Assembly: GCA_021793595.1 (NCBI GenBank)
Contig: JAJYSL010000131.1
Location: forward strand, 1-10,982
DNA: 10,982 nucleotides
Source of the DNA: Acidobacteriota bacterium
GTDB lineage: Bacteria > Acidobacteriota > Terriglobia > Terriglobales > Acidobacteriaceae
Reading direction: 5' to 3'
Shown: piece after piece, positions 1-6,857 of the stretch
Numbering within the stretch: the stretch's first letter is position 1
How the letters are laid out: each line of letters opens with the position of its first letter
Made by a program: the position numbers and the translations under genes
The notes under the pieces: generated by a model
Databases searched by the model: none
What the model was told of the DNA's origin: nothing
The model's input: the letters and a program-made list of their open reading frames with translations, nothing else

Positions 1-912
1 CAGTTCTATGGCGCCGTACACAGTGTGTGCCAGGCCAGTCAGGCCGGTCAGCGATTCGGGCGAGACAAACTCCGCCTCGCCTCTCAATTGCATGCTTCCA
101 ATCACGGTTGTAAGGTTCACGTTGCCGCACCGTTCCCCGGTTCCGACAAGCGTGCCCTGAACCTGCGCCGCGCCGGCGAAAATAGCAGCCCGAGTATTGG
201 CAACTCCCAGACCACGGTCCGTGTGGCCATGAAATCCGAATTTCAGGTTGGGATATGCCCAAGTCAAGCAGCTCATCACCTGGGTCACTTCTTCCGGGCC
301 GGCACCGCCCGTAGTGTCACAAACAACCAGCCGGCTTACATTCTGGCGAACACATTGTGCCGTGATCTGGTTGAAATAATCCAGACTGCGTTTGCTGAAT
401 TCCGCATCGCAAGGAGCACCGTTTTCCCGGCGACCGCACGCAGCATCCATTGCGTGTTCCAGGTCTACGATCACTTCAAGACCGTTGTCCTGCAGACAGG
501 CGATGGTCTCGTAGACCATGCGCAGGTTTTCTTCCGGTGTCGTTTCCAATGACCGAACGACATCCAGCAGCCTGGATTTGACGACGACGACAGCGACCGA
601 GACCCGGTCCTTATGGCGCACCATGAACTGGACGTCCGGCCATTCCTCCACCTTGGTGCCACGACCGCGGGTCCTGCCAAACAGCGCGAGTTTCGTCGCC
701 CGCGTATCGATCGAACCAAGAGCGCGCGTCAGGTCTCCGACAAATTGATTCGCGCCTGCGAATCCAATTTCCGCATAATGCACGCCAAAACTGCCCATGC
801 GCTGCAGCAGGCTGATTGCGTTGGGTATGGAGATTTCGAGATTAGGTTGCTGCATCCCATCCCGAAGACTGGTGTCGAATAGCTCAATTTTTCTGGTACT
901 TGTGTCCTGCAT
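1..912 (-). CDS. Citramalate synthase-like DRE-TIM metallolyase (C-terminus beyond window)
   Basis: This minus-strand frame is open from ATG at 912 to the window edge, giving 304 residues with no stop. An in-frame TAG lies 33 bases upstream. Family marks: DTSLRDG at residues 13-19 (DRE-TIM signature, metal ligand D13, R17), FGRTRGRG near 78-85 as in CimA, DLEHAMDA at 150-157 where CimA proteins have an EHFFDG-like segment, CDTTGG at 198-203, HGHTD at 228-232 (metal ligands H228 and H230) and GTGERCGN at 257-264, whose Asn is a metal ligand in isopropylmalate synthases. Known enzymes of this group condense acetyl-CoA with a 2-oxo acid; CimA uses pyruvate to make citramalate for isoleucine. There is no signal peptide, so it should be cytoplasmic. 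The usual HxHND is HxHTD here, and no leucine or isoleucine genes adjoin, so the substrate may differ. The C-terminal regulatory domain typical of CimA/LeuA would lie outside the window. Homocitrate synthase-like or other Claisen-type activity is possible. Confidence 0.85.
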   Translation of the reverse strand, partial: MQDTSTRKIELFDTSLRDGMQQPNLEISIPNAISLLQRMGSFGVHYAEIGFAGANQFVGDLTRALGSIDTRATKLALFGRTRGRGTKVEEWPDVQFMVRHKDRVSVAVVVVKSRLLDVVRSLETTPEENLRMVYETIACLQDNGLEVIVDLEHAMDAACGRRENGAPCDAEFSKRSLDYFNQITAQCVRQNVSRLVVCDTTGGAGPEEVTQVMSCLTWAYPNLKFGFHGHTDRGLGVANTRAAIFAGAAQVQGTLVGTGERCGNVNLTTVIGSMQLRGEAEFVSPESLTGLTGLAHTVYGAIEL

Positions 913-943
913 CTGGTCCTGTTCCAAAGCAATTTCAAGGTGC

Positions 944-949
944 TATATA
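944..949 (-). promoter_or_regulatory. Candidate -10 element (TATATA) for the CimA-like gene
   Basis: On the minus strand TATATA lies 31 bases upstream of the ATG at 912, inside an AT-rich patch that stands out from the GC-rich surroundings. No good -35 hexamer is found at 16-18 bases; TTAAGC at 16 is poor. This is a weak prediction from sequence only. Confidence 0.25.
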
Positions 950-1056
950 AATTCTACTGTCTCGCGCTTAACGAACGCGAAGGCGGAGATTTTGAGCATC
1001 AACCGAGAATCGCTCCTGGAGATATGGCGTTTGAACTAAGTTGCCGGCACCGCGGA

Positions 1057-1076
1057 CGTTCCGTACTTTTGGAACG
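1057..1076. promoter_or_regulatory. Inverted repeat in the divergent 913-1231 intergenic region
   Basis: CGTTCC at 1057-1062 and GGAACG at 1071-1076 form a perfect 6-bp inverted repeat with an 8-base spacer. It lies between the divergent CimA-like and DUF362 genes, about 155 bases before the DUF362 start. It could be an operator or a small hairpin. The rest of this 319-base gap shows no convincing ORF, RNA gene or consensus promoter pair. Confidence 0.3.
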
Positions 1077-1215
1077 CCGACCAATGAGCGCATTGGATGA
1101 GGGCCGTTCATCGTACCTGCCTACGCAGATCGATTTTGGATTATTGAACACTTGTAACTATTCGAGCCAAAATGGCGGAAGTCGGATTACCATCTGAACC
1201 AAGGATCGAAGCCGT

Positions 1216-1227
1216 AAGGACAGGGGG
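1216..1227 (+). promoter_or_regulatory. Ribosome binding site deciding the DUF362 start
   Basis: A purine-rich stretch, AAGGA followed by GGGGG, ends 4 bases before ATG 1232. The upstream in-frame ATG at 1172 has no purine-rich sequence before it and would place 20 extra residues ahead of the twin-arginine signal. ATG 1232 is therefore preferred. Confidence 0.6.
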
Positions 1228-1231
1228 CAAT

Positions 1232-2389
1232 ATGAGAAGGGACCTCAATCGGAGAGAACTGATTCATGGCTTGGGCGCAGCAGCGGCAGGATTGTATCTT
1301 GCGCCAAGCCGAGTTTTTGCCGCCAGTGCTGCTCCCACGGCGCCTGTCGCCGTCGCCAGATGTTCCAACTACGGTCCAGAAGTGGTCACAACTCTTGCCA
1401 CGATGTTCGACCAACTGGGTGGCCTGCGAAAGCTGGTCAGCGGCAAAACCGTTGCGGTCAAGATTAACGTGACGGGAAGTTCCACGCAGCGATTCAAGGG
1501 CATGACACAGGGACAAACCTACTGGGTGAATCCACATGTTTTGCGCGCCACGGTTCACCTGCTTGGCAACGCCGGAGCACGCCGTATAAGGCTGCTCGAG
1601 AGCCCAACCTCATCCAGGGCACATACGCTTGAGGAGTTTCTTTCCCAGGCCGGCTGGCGGGTCTCGGATTTCACCACTGCCGCTTCCGGTGTAGAGCTGG
1701 AAAACACAAACTTCGCGGGCCCCTCGAAAAAGTACACACGGCTTTGGGTCCCGGGCGGCGGCCTATTGTTTCAGGCCTACGATCTGAATCGCTCCTACAA
1801 AGACTGCGATGTCTTTGTCTCGCTTGCCAAGCTGAAGGAGCACAGCACGGCCGGCCTGACGGGAGCGATGAAAAATCTGTTCGGCATTACGCCTACCACA
1901 ATCTACGGCGAAACCGCCGGTGTGGATGAGCCGAGTCGCGAGGCAGGTGGAGCACGGACCATGCTGCACAACGGCAACCGCCAACCTTCCCGAAGCGCGC
2001 TGCCAGAGCTTGACCCGCACTCGCCGCGTAACCCCGGCTATCGCGTCCCGCGGGTGACTGTCGATCTGGTAGCAGCCCGGCCCATTCACCTGAGTATTAT
2101 CGATGGCATTGAAACCGTAGCGGGTGGCGAAGGTCCGTGGGTAAAAAGGATGCGGGCGGTTCCTCCCGGTTTGTTGATTGCGGGCACAAATTGCGTCACC
2201 ACCGACGCTGTTTGTGCCGCGTTGATGGGCTTTGATCCGATGGCCGACCGAGGTACTCCTCCCTTTGAGCACTGCGACAACACGCTGAGGCTGGCTGAGG
2301 ACCAGGGCATTGGCACGCGCGACCTGAAACGCATTGAAGTGCTCGGGCTTCCGATCGCCAAAGGCCGGATCGAATTCCGCAAAGTGTAG
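1232..2389 (+). CDS. Tat-exported DUF362 family protein
   Basis: The protein has 385 residues and probably acts outside the cytoplasm. It opens with a twin-arginine signal: R7-R8 in NRRELIHGL, a hydrophobic stretch at about 13-24 and a likely cleavage after VFA at 28-30. DUF362 (PF04015) marks follow: AVKINVTG near 75-82, NPHVLRA at 100-106, a segment near 201-218 with LKEHSTAG and GAMKNLFG, DGIETVAGGEGP at 291-302, and TTDAVCAALMGFDP near 323-336. No DUF362 activity known to me explains this branch. Some relatives carry a ferredoxin-like 4Fe-4S domain; here the few cysteines are scattered and no CxxC cluster motif is present, so this is a stand-alone form. The gene is divergent from the CimA-like gene and convergent with the enolase-superfamily gene, so it is probably transcribed alone. 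The family call is firm; the function is unknown. Confidence 0.85.
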   Translation: MRRDLNRRELIHGLGAAAAGLYLAPSRVFAASAAPTAPVAVARCSNYGPEVVTTLATMFDQLGGLRKLVSGKTVAVKINVTGSSTQRFKGMTQGQTYWVNPHVLRATVHLLGNAGARRIRLLESPTSSRAHTLEEFLSQAGWRVSDFTTAASGVELENTNFAGPSKKYTRLWVPGGGLLFQAYDLNRSYKDCDVFVSLAKLKEHSTAGLTGAMKNLFGITPTTIYGETAGVDEPSREAGGARTMLHNGNRQPSRSALPELDPHSPRNPGYRVPRVTVDLVAARPIHLSIIDGIETVAGGEGPWVKRMRAVPPGLLIAGTNCVTTDAVCAALMGFDPMADRGTPPFEHCDNTLRLAEDQGIGTRDLKRIEVLGLPIAKGRIEFRKV

Positions 2390-2450
2390 AGGTACGCGTA
2401 ACTCAGCTTCGTCCCGCGCCGACCGTTCCGCACACGGCCGGTTCGGGAGA

Positions 2451-2475
2451 TGTTCAGGCCAGCACTAGCTGAACA
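2451..2475. terminator. Possible hairpin at the convergent DUF362/enolase-superfamily junction
   Basis: TGTTCAG at 2451-2457 and CTGAACA at 2469-2475 form a perfect 7-bp stem with an 11-base loop. The right arm lies in the last codons of the minus-strand gene, whose stop is at 2465-2467. There is no T run on either side, so rho-independent termination is doubtful. The hairpin sits where two transcripts meet. Confidence 0.3.
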
Positions 2476-3841
2476 GCGCGTCATCCCACGACTGCGGTTG
2501 GTCCCACATCGGCGTGGGTTCGAAGTATCCAGTTCCGGGCTTCAGATGGCGCTTCACCTCGTCGTCGTTCAGGGTCACGCCCAGGCCGGAGCTCTCCGGA
2601 ACCTTGATGAAGCCCTTGTTGACAATGGGCTTTTCAATTCCCGTTACCAGATCCTGCCAGAACGGTACATCGAGCGAGTGGTTTTCGAGAGCCAAAAAGT
2701 TCCGTGTCGCGGCGGCGCAGTGAACGGACGCCATGCATGACACCGGGGTTCCCGCGAAATGCATCGCCATGGGTACGCCATACCTGAATGCCATGTCGCC
2801 GATGTGGTGAGTTTGGAGAATCCCGCCCGAGGTAGCCAGGTCGGGGTGAATCTTATCGACCGCATGTTCCTTGCAGAGCGTCTCGAAGTCTGAGAATTGG
2901 TAGATGTCTTCTCCGGTCAAAATGGGAGTTGGGCTGGCTTGCTGAATCTCCTTCAACAAATCGGTGTAGTACCAGGGAATCACATCCTCCATCCATTCCA
3001 GATTGAACTTCTCATACGCCTTGCCGAGGCGGATGACAGACTTTACGCCAATGTGGCCGAGGTGATCCATTGACAAGGGCATGTCATAGCCGATGTTGTC
3101 ACGCACCGCGGCAACATACTCGCACAGCCGATCGATGCCTTTGTCGGTGACTTCGGTAGCGAGAAAAGGATGAGGTTGATCGTGCAACTCCCACTTATCC
3201 TGACCGGCAGGCCGCATCACGGTGCCAGGGATTCCATCTAAGACGTTGATGCCCAGATCCATCTTCATCCAGGTCAGGCCCATCGCCTTGCGTTCTTTGG
3301 CGCGCCGCCCGTACTCGTTCGGATCCCGTGACTCGGTCGTGTCGGCGTAGATGCGGATCGAGTCGCGCCACTTGCCGCCGAGCATCTGGTAGACAGGAAT
3401 GTTGTAGACCTTGCCTGCAATGTCCCAAAGCGCCATCTCGACCGCGCACACCCCACCGGCCTGGCGGGCGTTGCCGCCAAACTGGGCAATCTTCTGAAAG
3501 AGAAAGTCGATGTTCAGAGGATTCTCGCCGACAATGCGGCTCTTCAATACCATGGCGTACTGTGGACCTGCGATATCGCGCACCTCGCCGAGGCCGTAAA
3601 CGCCCTGGTTAGTGTCGATCCGGATGAGAACGCAGGGGCTTGGGCCCGGCTTGACGACCACCGCATAGCGCATGTCGGTGATCCTCAATGTCGAGGGGCT
3701 GGAGGCTGGATTCACATTTTTGATCGCGGGCTCTGCGGCTTCCGCAGTCCGGCCTAGAGCGCTGCCGGCCAGCATTGCCAAAGAGGACTTGAGAACGCTG
3801 CGACGGTTGTAGCTGGGCCTGCCCTTGCCAGAATTGCTCAT
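2465..3841 (-). CDS. Tat-exported enolase-superfamily (mandelate racemase subgroup) sugar-acid dehydratase-like enzyme
   Basis: The protein has 458 residues. An upstream in-frame TTG at 3865 exists, but ATG 3841 has GGAGAGAG 5 bases before it and starts just ahead of the Tat motif NRRSVLK at 12-18, with a hydrophobic stretch and likely cleavage after AEA near 34. The enolase-superfamily N-terminal capping domain runs from about 52 to 165, followed by the barrel. Visible active-site candidates are K193-M-D195 on the second strand; metal ligands D259, E285 (WMED) and E311 (TGED); and the Asp-His dyad D334 (HPD) and H361 (MAMH). This is the mandelate racemase pattern, which acts by removing the proton next to a carboxylate, usually in aldonate or aldarate dehydration or epimerisation. 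The K-x-D second strand differs from the common K-x-K, so the substrate cannot be named. It is divergent from the UxuA-like gene across a 128-base region. An export signal is unusual, since characterised members are mostly cytoplasmic. Confidence 0.88.
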   Translation of the reverse strand: MSNSGKGRPSYNRRSVLKSSLAMLAGSALGRTAEAAEPAIKNVNPASSPSTLRITDMRYAVVVKPGPSPCVLIRIDTNQGVYGLGEVRDIAGPQYAMVLKSRIVGENPLNIDFLFQKIAQFGGNARQAGGVCAVEMALWDIAGKVYNIPVYQMLGGKWRDSIRIYADTTESRDPNEYGRRAKERKAMGLTWMKMDLGINVLDGIPGTVMRPAGQDKWELHDQPHPFLATEVTDKGIDRLCEYVAAVRDNIGYDMPLSMDHLGHIGVKSVIRLGKAYEKFNLEWMEDVIPWYYTDLLKEIQQASPTPILTGEDIYQFSDFETLCKEHAVDKIHPDLATSGGILQTHHIGDMAFRYGVPMAMHFAGTPVSCMASVHCAAATRNFLALENHSLDVPFWQDLVTGIEKPIVNKGFIKVPESSGLGVTLNDDEVKRHLKPGTGYFEPTPMWDQPQSWDDALFS

Positions 3842-3846
3842 AGATT

Positions 3847-3854
3847 CTCTCTCC
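3847..3854 (-). promoter_or_regulatory. Ribosome binding site deciding the start at 3841
   Basis: On the minus strand GGAGAGAG lies 5 bases upstream of ATG 3841. It falls inside the reading frame that begins at the upstream TTG 3865, which argues for the ATG as the true start. Confidence 0.65.
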
Positions 3855-3874
3855 GAACTTTGCAATCCATCCTA

Positions 3875-3929
3875 CTCCCACATCAGCGTGCATCGAGTAT
3901 GTCTAGACGCAGAGATAGGTCTGTGGGAG
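3875..3929. promoter_or_regulatory. Candidate shared operator: 8-bp inverted repeat around a central palindrome
   Basis: CTCCCACA at 3875-3882 and TGTGGGAG at 3922-3929 are perfect inverted copies separated by 39 bases. Near the centre, 3901-3908 is the perfect palindrome GTCTAGAC. The array lies in the 128-base divergent region between the enolase-superfamily gene (minus) and the UxuA-like gene (plus), where one regulator could control both. The arms could be paired half-sites for a looping or dimeric regulator and the central palindrome a separate site. Short palindromes of the GTnnAC type are known for GntR-family regulators; assigning one here is inference. Confidence 0.4.
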
Positions 3930-3959
3930 AATTCAAGGCGCAAACCAAATGCAATTCAT

Positions 3960-3963
3960 GGAG
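3960..3963 (+). promoter_or_regulatory. Ribosome binding site deciding the UxuA-like start
   Basis: GGAG lies 6 bases before ATG 3970. The in-frame ATGs at 3949 and 3958 have no comparable site at a good distance, and they would add 7 or 4 residues before the Tat leader. Confidence 0.6.
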
Positions 3964-3969
3964 CCTCTC

Positions 3970-5112
3970 ATGTTGAAACCTGATATCTCGCGAAGAAGTC
4001 TGATGAAGGGTCTGGCAGCGACAGCCCTGGCACCCGCGTTGCTGAGGTGCGCGGCCTCCGCGCAGTCTATGGAGAAGCCATGGTGGCTAGGCGATGGCGT
4101 GCCGCAAGAGGGCGCAGATACACCCAAGATTGCCTGCGCCATCAGCCTTTCTGCCGGCGTTACAGAGGCAGCCATTCGCGGTGTTGTGCAGTTGGGTGTG
4201 TATCACGTGCTGAGCGGTGGTCCGGTGCTGCCGTGGAGGGTGGGCGATCTGCAGCCGCTGGTCGACAAGCTCAAGGCGAACGGTGTGATCTTGGGGAACC
4301 TGATGATCGATGGCTTCCCCAACGCCATCTATGGCCGGCCGGGGCGGGACGAGGAGATCGAAAAAGTAAGGCAATCGATTCAGGCTGCGGGAAAGACGGG
4401 CATCCCGGTCGTCGAGTACAACTTCTACGCGCACCGGGCCATGGAAGGTTACTACGACGAAGTGGGCCGGGGCGGTGCCGGATTGACAGGCGTGGATTAC
4501 GGCAGGATGAAGGACCTTCCGCCGCTCCCCGCTGAGGGCGCGCACACGCTGAACGAAATGTGGGCCAACATCACTTATTTTCTCAATGCTGTCATTCCGG
4601 TCGCGGAGAAGGCCAACGTGCGGCTGGCTCTCCATCCCAACGACCCACCCTTCCCACTAAGCCGCGGTTCCCAGCAGATCATGGCTACCCTGGCCGGATG
4701 GAAACACCTGATCGAGATTGTCGATAGCCCGGCAAACGGGATCACGTTTGATTGCGGGGTCACGAAGGAAATGGGCGAGGACCCGGTCGCGGTCTGCCGC
4801 TACTTCGGCTCCAGGAACCGCATCAACCACGTGCACTACCGCAATCCGCATGTGGCCAAGCCCTACCTGAAATACGATGAGGGCTTCATCGACGAAGGCG
4901 ACGGGAACATGTTCGCGGTGATGCGGGAACTGGTCAAGCTGAAGTATTCGCGCGAGCTCTATCCGGAACACCCGCGCGCCCTTGATTATGACCGCGCGCG
5001 CGGACCGATTCACGGCTATCCGGGCGGCGGTGGTTATACCGGTGACGTTTACGACATTGCCTATGCGAAGGCAATGCTGCAGGCCGCCCTGGAGGTCGAA
5101 AAGTCTGGCTGA
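3970..5112 (+). CDS. Tat-exported UxuA-type mannonate dehydratase homologue
   Basis: The protein has 380 residues from ATG 3970. It begins with a near-ideal Tat motif, SRRSLMK at 7-13, a hydrophobic stretch at about 14-25 and a likely cleavage near ASA at 29-31. The body is a TIM barrel of the UxuA family, which in its cytoplasmic form dehydrates D-mannonate to 2-keto-3-deoxygluconate in hexuronate breakdown. Family marks are LALHPNDPP at 219-227 (HPDDPP in E. coli UxuA), ANGITFDCG at 255-263 with C262, HVHYRN at 287-292, DEGDGNM at 308-314 and YPEH at 331-334; these hold the expected metal-binding His, Cys, His and Asp positions. The usual length is near 395 without a leader, so the barrel is slightly short. 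It is divergent from the mandelate racemase-subgroup gene and convergent with the ManD-like gene. The family is clear; mannonate as the substrate is likely but not proven, and periplasmic placement is inferred from the signal. Confidence 0.87.
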   Translation: MLKPDISRRSLMKGLAATALAPALLRCAASAQSMEKPWWLGDGVPQEGADTPKIACAISLSAGVTEAAIRGVVQLGVYHVLSGGPVLPWRVGDLQPLVDKLKANGVILGNLMIDGFPNAIYGRPGRDEEIEKVRQSIQAAGKTGIPVVEYNFYAHRAMEGYYDEVGRGGAGLTGVDYGRMKDLPPLPAEGAHTLNEMWANITYFLNAVIPVAEKANVRLALHPNDPPFPLSRGSQQIMATLAGWKHLIEIVDSPANGITFDCGVTKEMGEDPVAVCRYFGSRNRINHVHYRNPHVAKPYLKYDEGFIDEGDGNMFAVMRELVKLKYSRELYPEHPRALDYDRARGPIHGYPGGGGYTGDVYDIAYAKAMLQAALEVEKSG

Positions 5113-5125
5113 TTTCCGGTCTTTT

Positions 5126-5162
5126 GCCAATCCGATACGGAACCTGAATCGGCACACTTGGC
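5126..5162. terminator. Weak interrupted hairpin at the convergent UxuA-like/ManD-like junction
   Basis: CCGAT at 5132-5136 pairs with ATCGG at 5148-5152, and outside it GCCAA at 5126-5130 pairs with TTGGC at 5158-5162 with unequal unpaired bases between. No U tract follows on either strand. It sits in the 52 bases between two converging stop codons and may end both transcripts, but the structure is imperfect. Confidence 0.25.
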
Positions 5163-5164
5163 CG

Positions 5165-6499
5165 TTACTGCTTGATCACTGTACCGTCCGGGAGCCGTAT
5201 CACTCCCCAGCCGCCATTCAACGGACTGGCCGTAAACGGCGATTTGGCAGCTTCCTTCTCGTCAACCTCAATCCCCCAGCCAGGCCTCTCGCTGGCCCAC
5301 AGATACCCGTCTTTCATCACCGGACATCCTTGAAAGATCGCTTGCGTTCGCTCATTGAACGGGGAGTATTCCTGAATGCCGAAGTTGTAGCTCACCAGAT
5401 CCAACGTGACGTTGGCCATATGACCAACCGGCGAAACATCCCCGGGACCGTGCCAAGCGGTTTTCACGCCAAACTGTTCGGCGAGAATTGCAATCCTGCG
5501 CCCGGGACTGAATCCACCGACCTGCGAGAGATGCACGCGGATGTAGTCGATCAGTCGTCCTTCAATTAGCGGTTGCCATTCATGCGGGTTATTGAAGAGT
5601 TCGCCCATGGCAATCGGTGTAGCGCAATTTTGGCGAATCTGCTGGAAGTAACCCAGATCTTCCGGTGAGAGCGGGTCTTCAAGAAAGAACATTCGATACT
5701 GCTCCGCTTCCTTGCAAAACTGCACCGCCTCGTTGGGTGTCAGGCGCTCATGCATGTCATGGAGCAACTCAACCTCGTCCCCCAGTTCCCGACGGCAGAC
5801 TTCAAGCAGCTTCAAATTGCGGCGCATTGCATAGGCAGGCTCGAAGACTGGCTGATCGTGGAGAGCCTGCGGGCGTTTGTCACTCGATTGTGCCGCCCCA
5901 TAGCCTGCCATCCCGGGAAGCTCCACCTGAACGCGGACGTGACGGAAGCCTTGCCCCATGTACTTCTTCGTGCTCTCGACCACATCCTGAAACTCAGCGC
6001 CGCTGGCGTGGGCATAGCAATCGACGGCCTCGCGGCATTTTCCCCCGGCGAGCTGATAGACCGGCATTCCAGCCTGCCGCCCCTTGATATCCCACAGTGC
6101 CTGATCGATGCCGCTGATTGCATTGTTCAACACCGGGCCGTTCTTCCAATACGAACTGTCGTAACAGGACTGCCAGATATCTTCGATCCGATCGGTCGTC
6201 TTATTCAGCAGAAAGGGCTTGAGATACTTTTCAACCGCAGGCTTAACCAGGTCCGCCCGCTGCGTAAATGTGGCACAACCGTAGCCGTAAAGTCCGGGCT
6301 GATCCGTGGTGATTTTGACCACCGTTAAGCGGACGCCGTCGGGCTGGCATTCAATCACGCTGATGTCTTTGATCCGCGGTTGCGGGAACCCACGCGTGGC
6401 GCGGGCGGCCTGTTCCTGAGCTTCCATGCAGCGGGGAGTAAGGGCAAGCATTCCCGATCCTGCGATGATCTTCAAAAAATCACGTCGATGTGGGTACAC
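5165..6499 (-). CDS. Tat-exported ManD/RspA-type enolase-superfamily dehydratase
   Basis: The protein has 444 residues. The start is GTG 6499: an in-frame TGA sits just one codon further upstream, so no earlier start is possible, and the next Met would lose the Tat motif HRRDFLK at 4-10. GGGGG lies 7 bases before the GTG. The body is full length for the D-mannonate dehydratase/RspA branch of the enolase superfamily. Visible marks are HVRVQVELPGMAGYG at 187-201 (R189, Y200), LLHDMHERLTP at 245-255 (metal ligand D248, H250), FFLEDPLSPED at 271-281 (E274), AMGELFNNPHEW at 297-308 (E300) and TAWHGPGDVSPVGH at 347-360 (H350, D354). The spacing D, +2 H, +26 E, +52 E, +102 H matches the ManD active site as I recall it from the Novosphingobium enzyme. 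The expected reaction is dehydration of D-mannonate or D-gluconate to 2-keto-3-deoxygluconate; many family members are slow or inactive on these, so the substrate is open. Confidence 0.9.
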   Translation of the reverse strand: MYPHRRDFLKIIAGSGMLALTPRCMEAQEQAARATRGFPQPRIKDISVIECQPDGVRLTVVKITTDQPGLYGYGCATFTQRADLVKPAVEKYLKPFLLNKTTDRIEDIWQSCYDSSYWKNGPVLNNAISGIDQALWDIKGRQAGMPVYQLAGGKCREAVDCYAHASGAEFQDVVESTKKYMGQGFRHVRVQVELPGMAGYGAAQSSDKRPQALHDQPVFEPAYAMRRNLKLLEVCRRELGDEVELLHDMHERLTPNEAVQFCKEAEQYRMFFLEDPLSPEDLGYFQQIRQNCATPIAMGELFNNPHEWQPLIEGRLIDYIRVHLSQVGGFSPGRRIAILAEQFGVKTAWHGPGDVSPVGHMANVTLDLVSYNFGIQEYSPFNERTQAIFQGCPVMKDGYLWASERPGWGIEVDEKEAAKSPFTASPLNGGWGVIRLPDGTVIKQ

Positions 6500-6857
6500 G
6501 TCTCAGCCCCCGCAATTCACTATTCGACCTCGTAGGGCATCAGCCAAAGGCGTGAATCCGAGCAGCATTTAGCTTTAGCTTTCAAGGCGACGTGCCAGTT
6601 TACCACCAGGTATCAGAGCCGGGTCGTCTTGCGTCCGTTCTTATCCCGAGTCCGATCAAAGGGATGGCGCGTCCACTGCCCGAACACACTGTTAATCCCA
6701 GGACGTAAAGAGGGTCAGGTGGTCAGAAAGAAGCGTCTGTCAATAACAAAGTAAAACCAGGCTAGTGCTTCAGAGGAAAAGTTGGCGAGTGACGACGCCA
6801 TTCTCATCGCGGCGGGGGGCCGATGGGCTGGGATTGTGATTTACTAAACTGGCTCCC
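6500..6857. other. Intergenic stretch with no recognised gene
   Basis: These 358 bases lie upstream of the ManD-like gene. Every frame is short or lacks a credible start, and no tRNA-like fold, repeat unit or insertion-sequence end was found. The part next to 6500 must hold the ManD-like promoter, but no clear -35/-10 pair stands out on the minus strand. TTGAAA at about 6579-6584 (minus strand) is a possible -35 without a matching -10. Confidence 0.5.

Noticed and set aside
25..552. A 175-codon open frame on the plus strand
   Set aside because: It lies fully antisense to the CimA-like gene, whose translation carries clear family motifs; the plus frame shows no recognisable domain.
1136..1164. 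TTGGAT and TATTCG at 17 bases as the DUF362 promoter
   Set aside because: Each hexamer matches the sigma-70 consensus at only three of six positions, so it is not better than chance.
3970..4070. Lipoprotein signal in the UxuA-like leader (Cys 27)
   Set aside because: The residues before the Cys are ALLR, which does not fit a lipobox; the Tat leader with an AxA-type cleavage fits better.
4087..4635. A 182-codon open frame on the minus strand
   Set aside because: It is a mirror frame of the UxuA-like gene and has no motif or ribosome binding site of its own.
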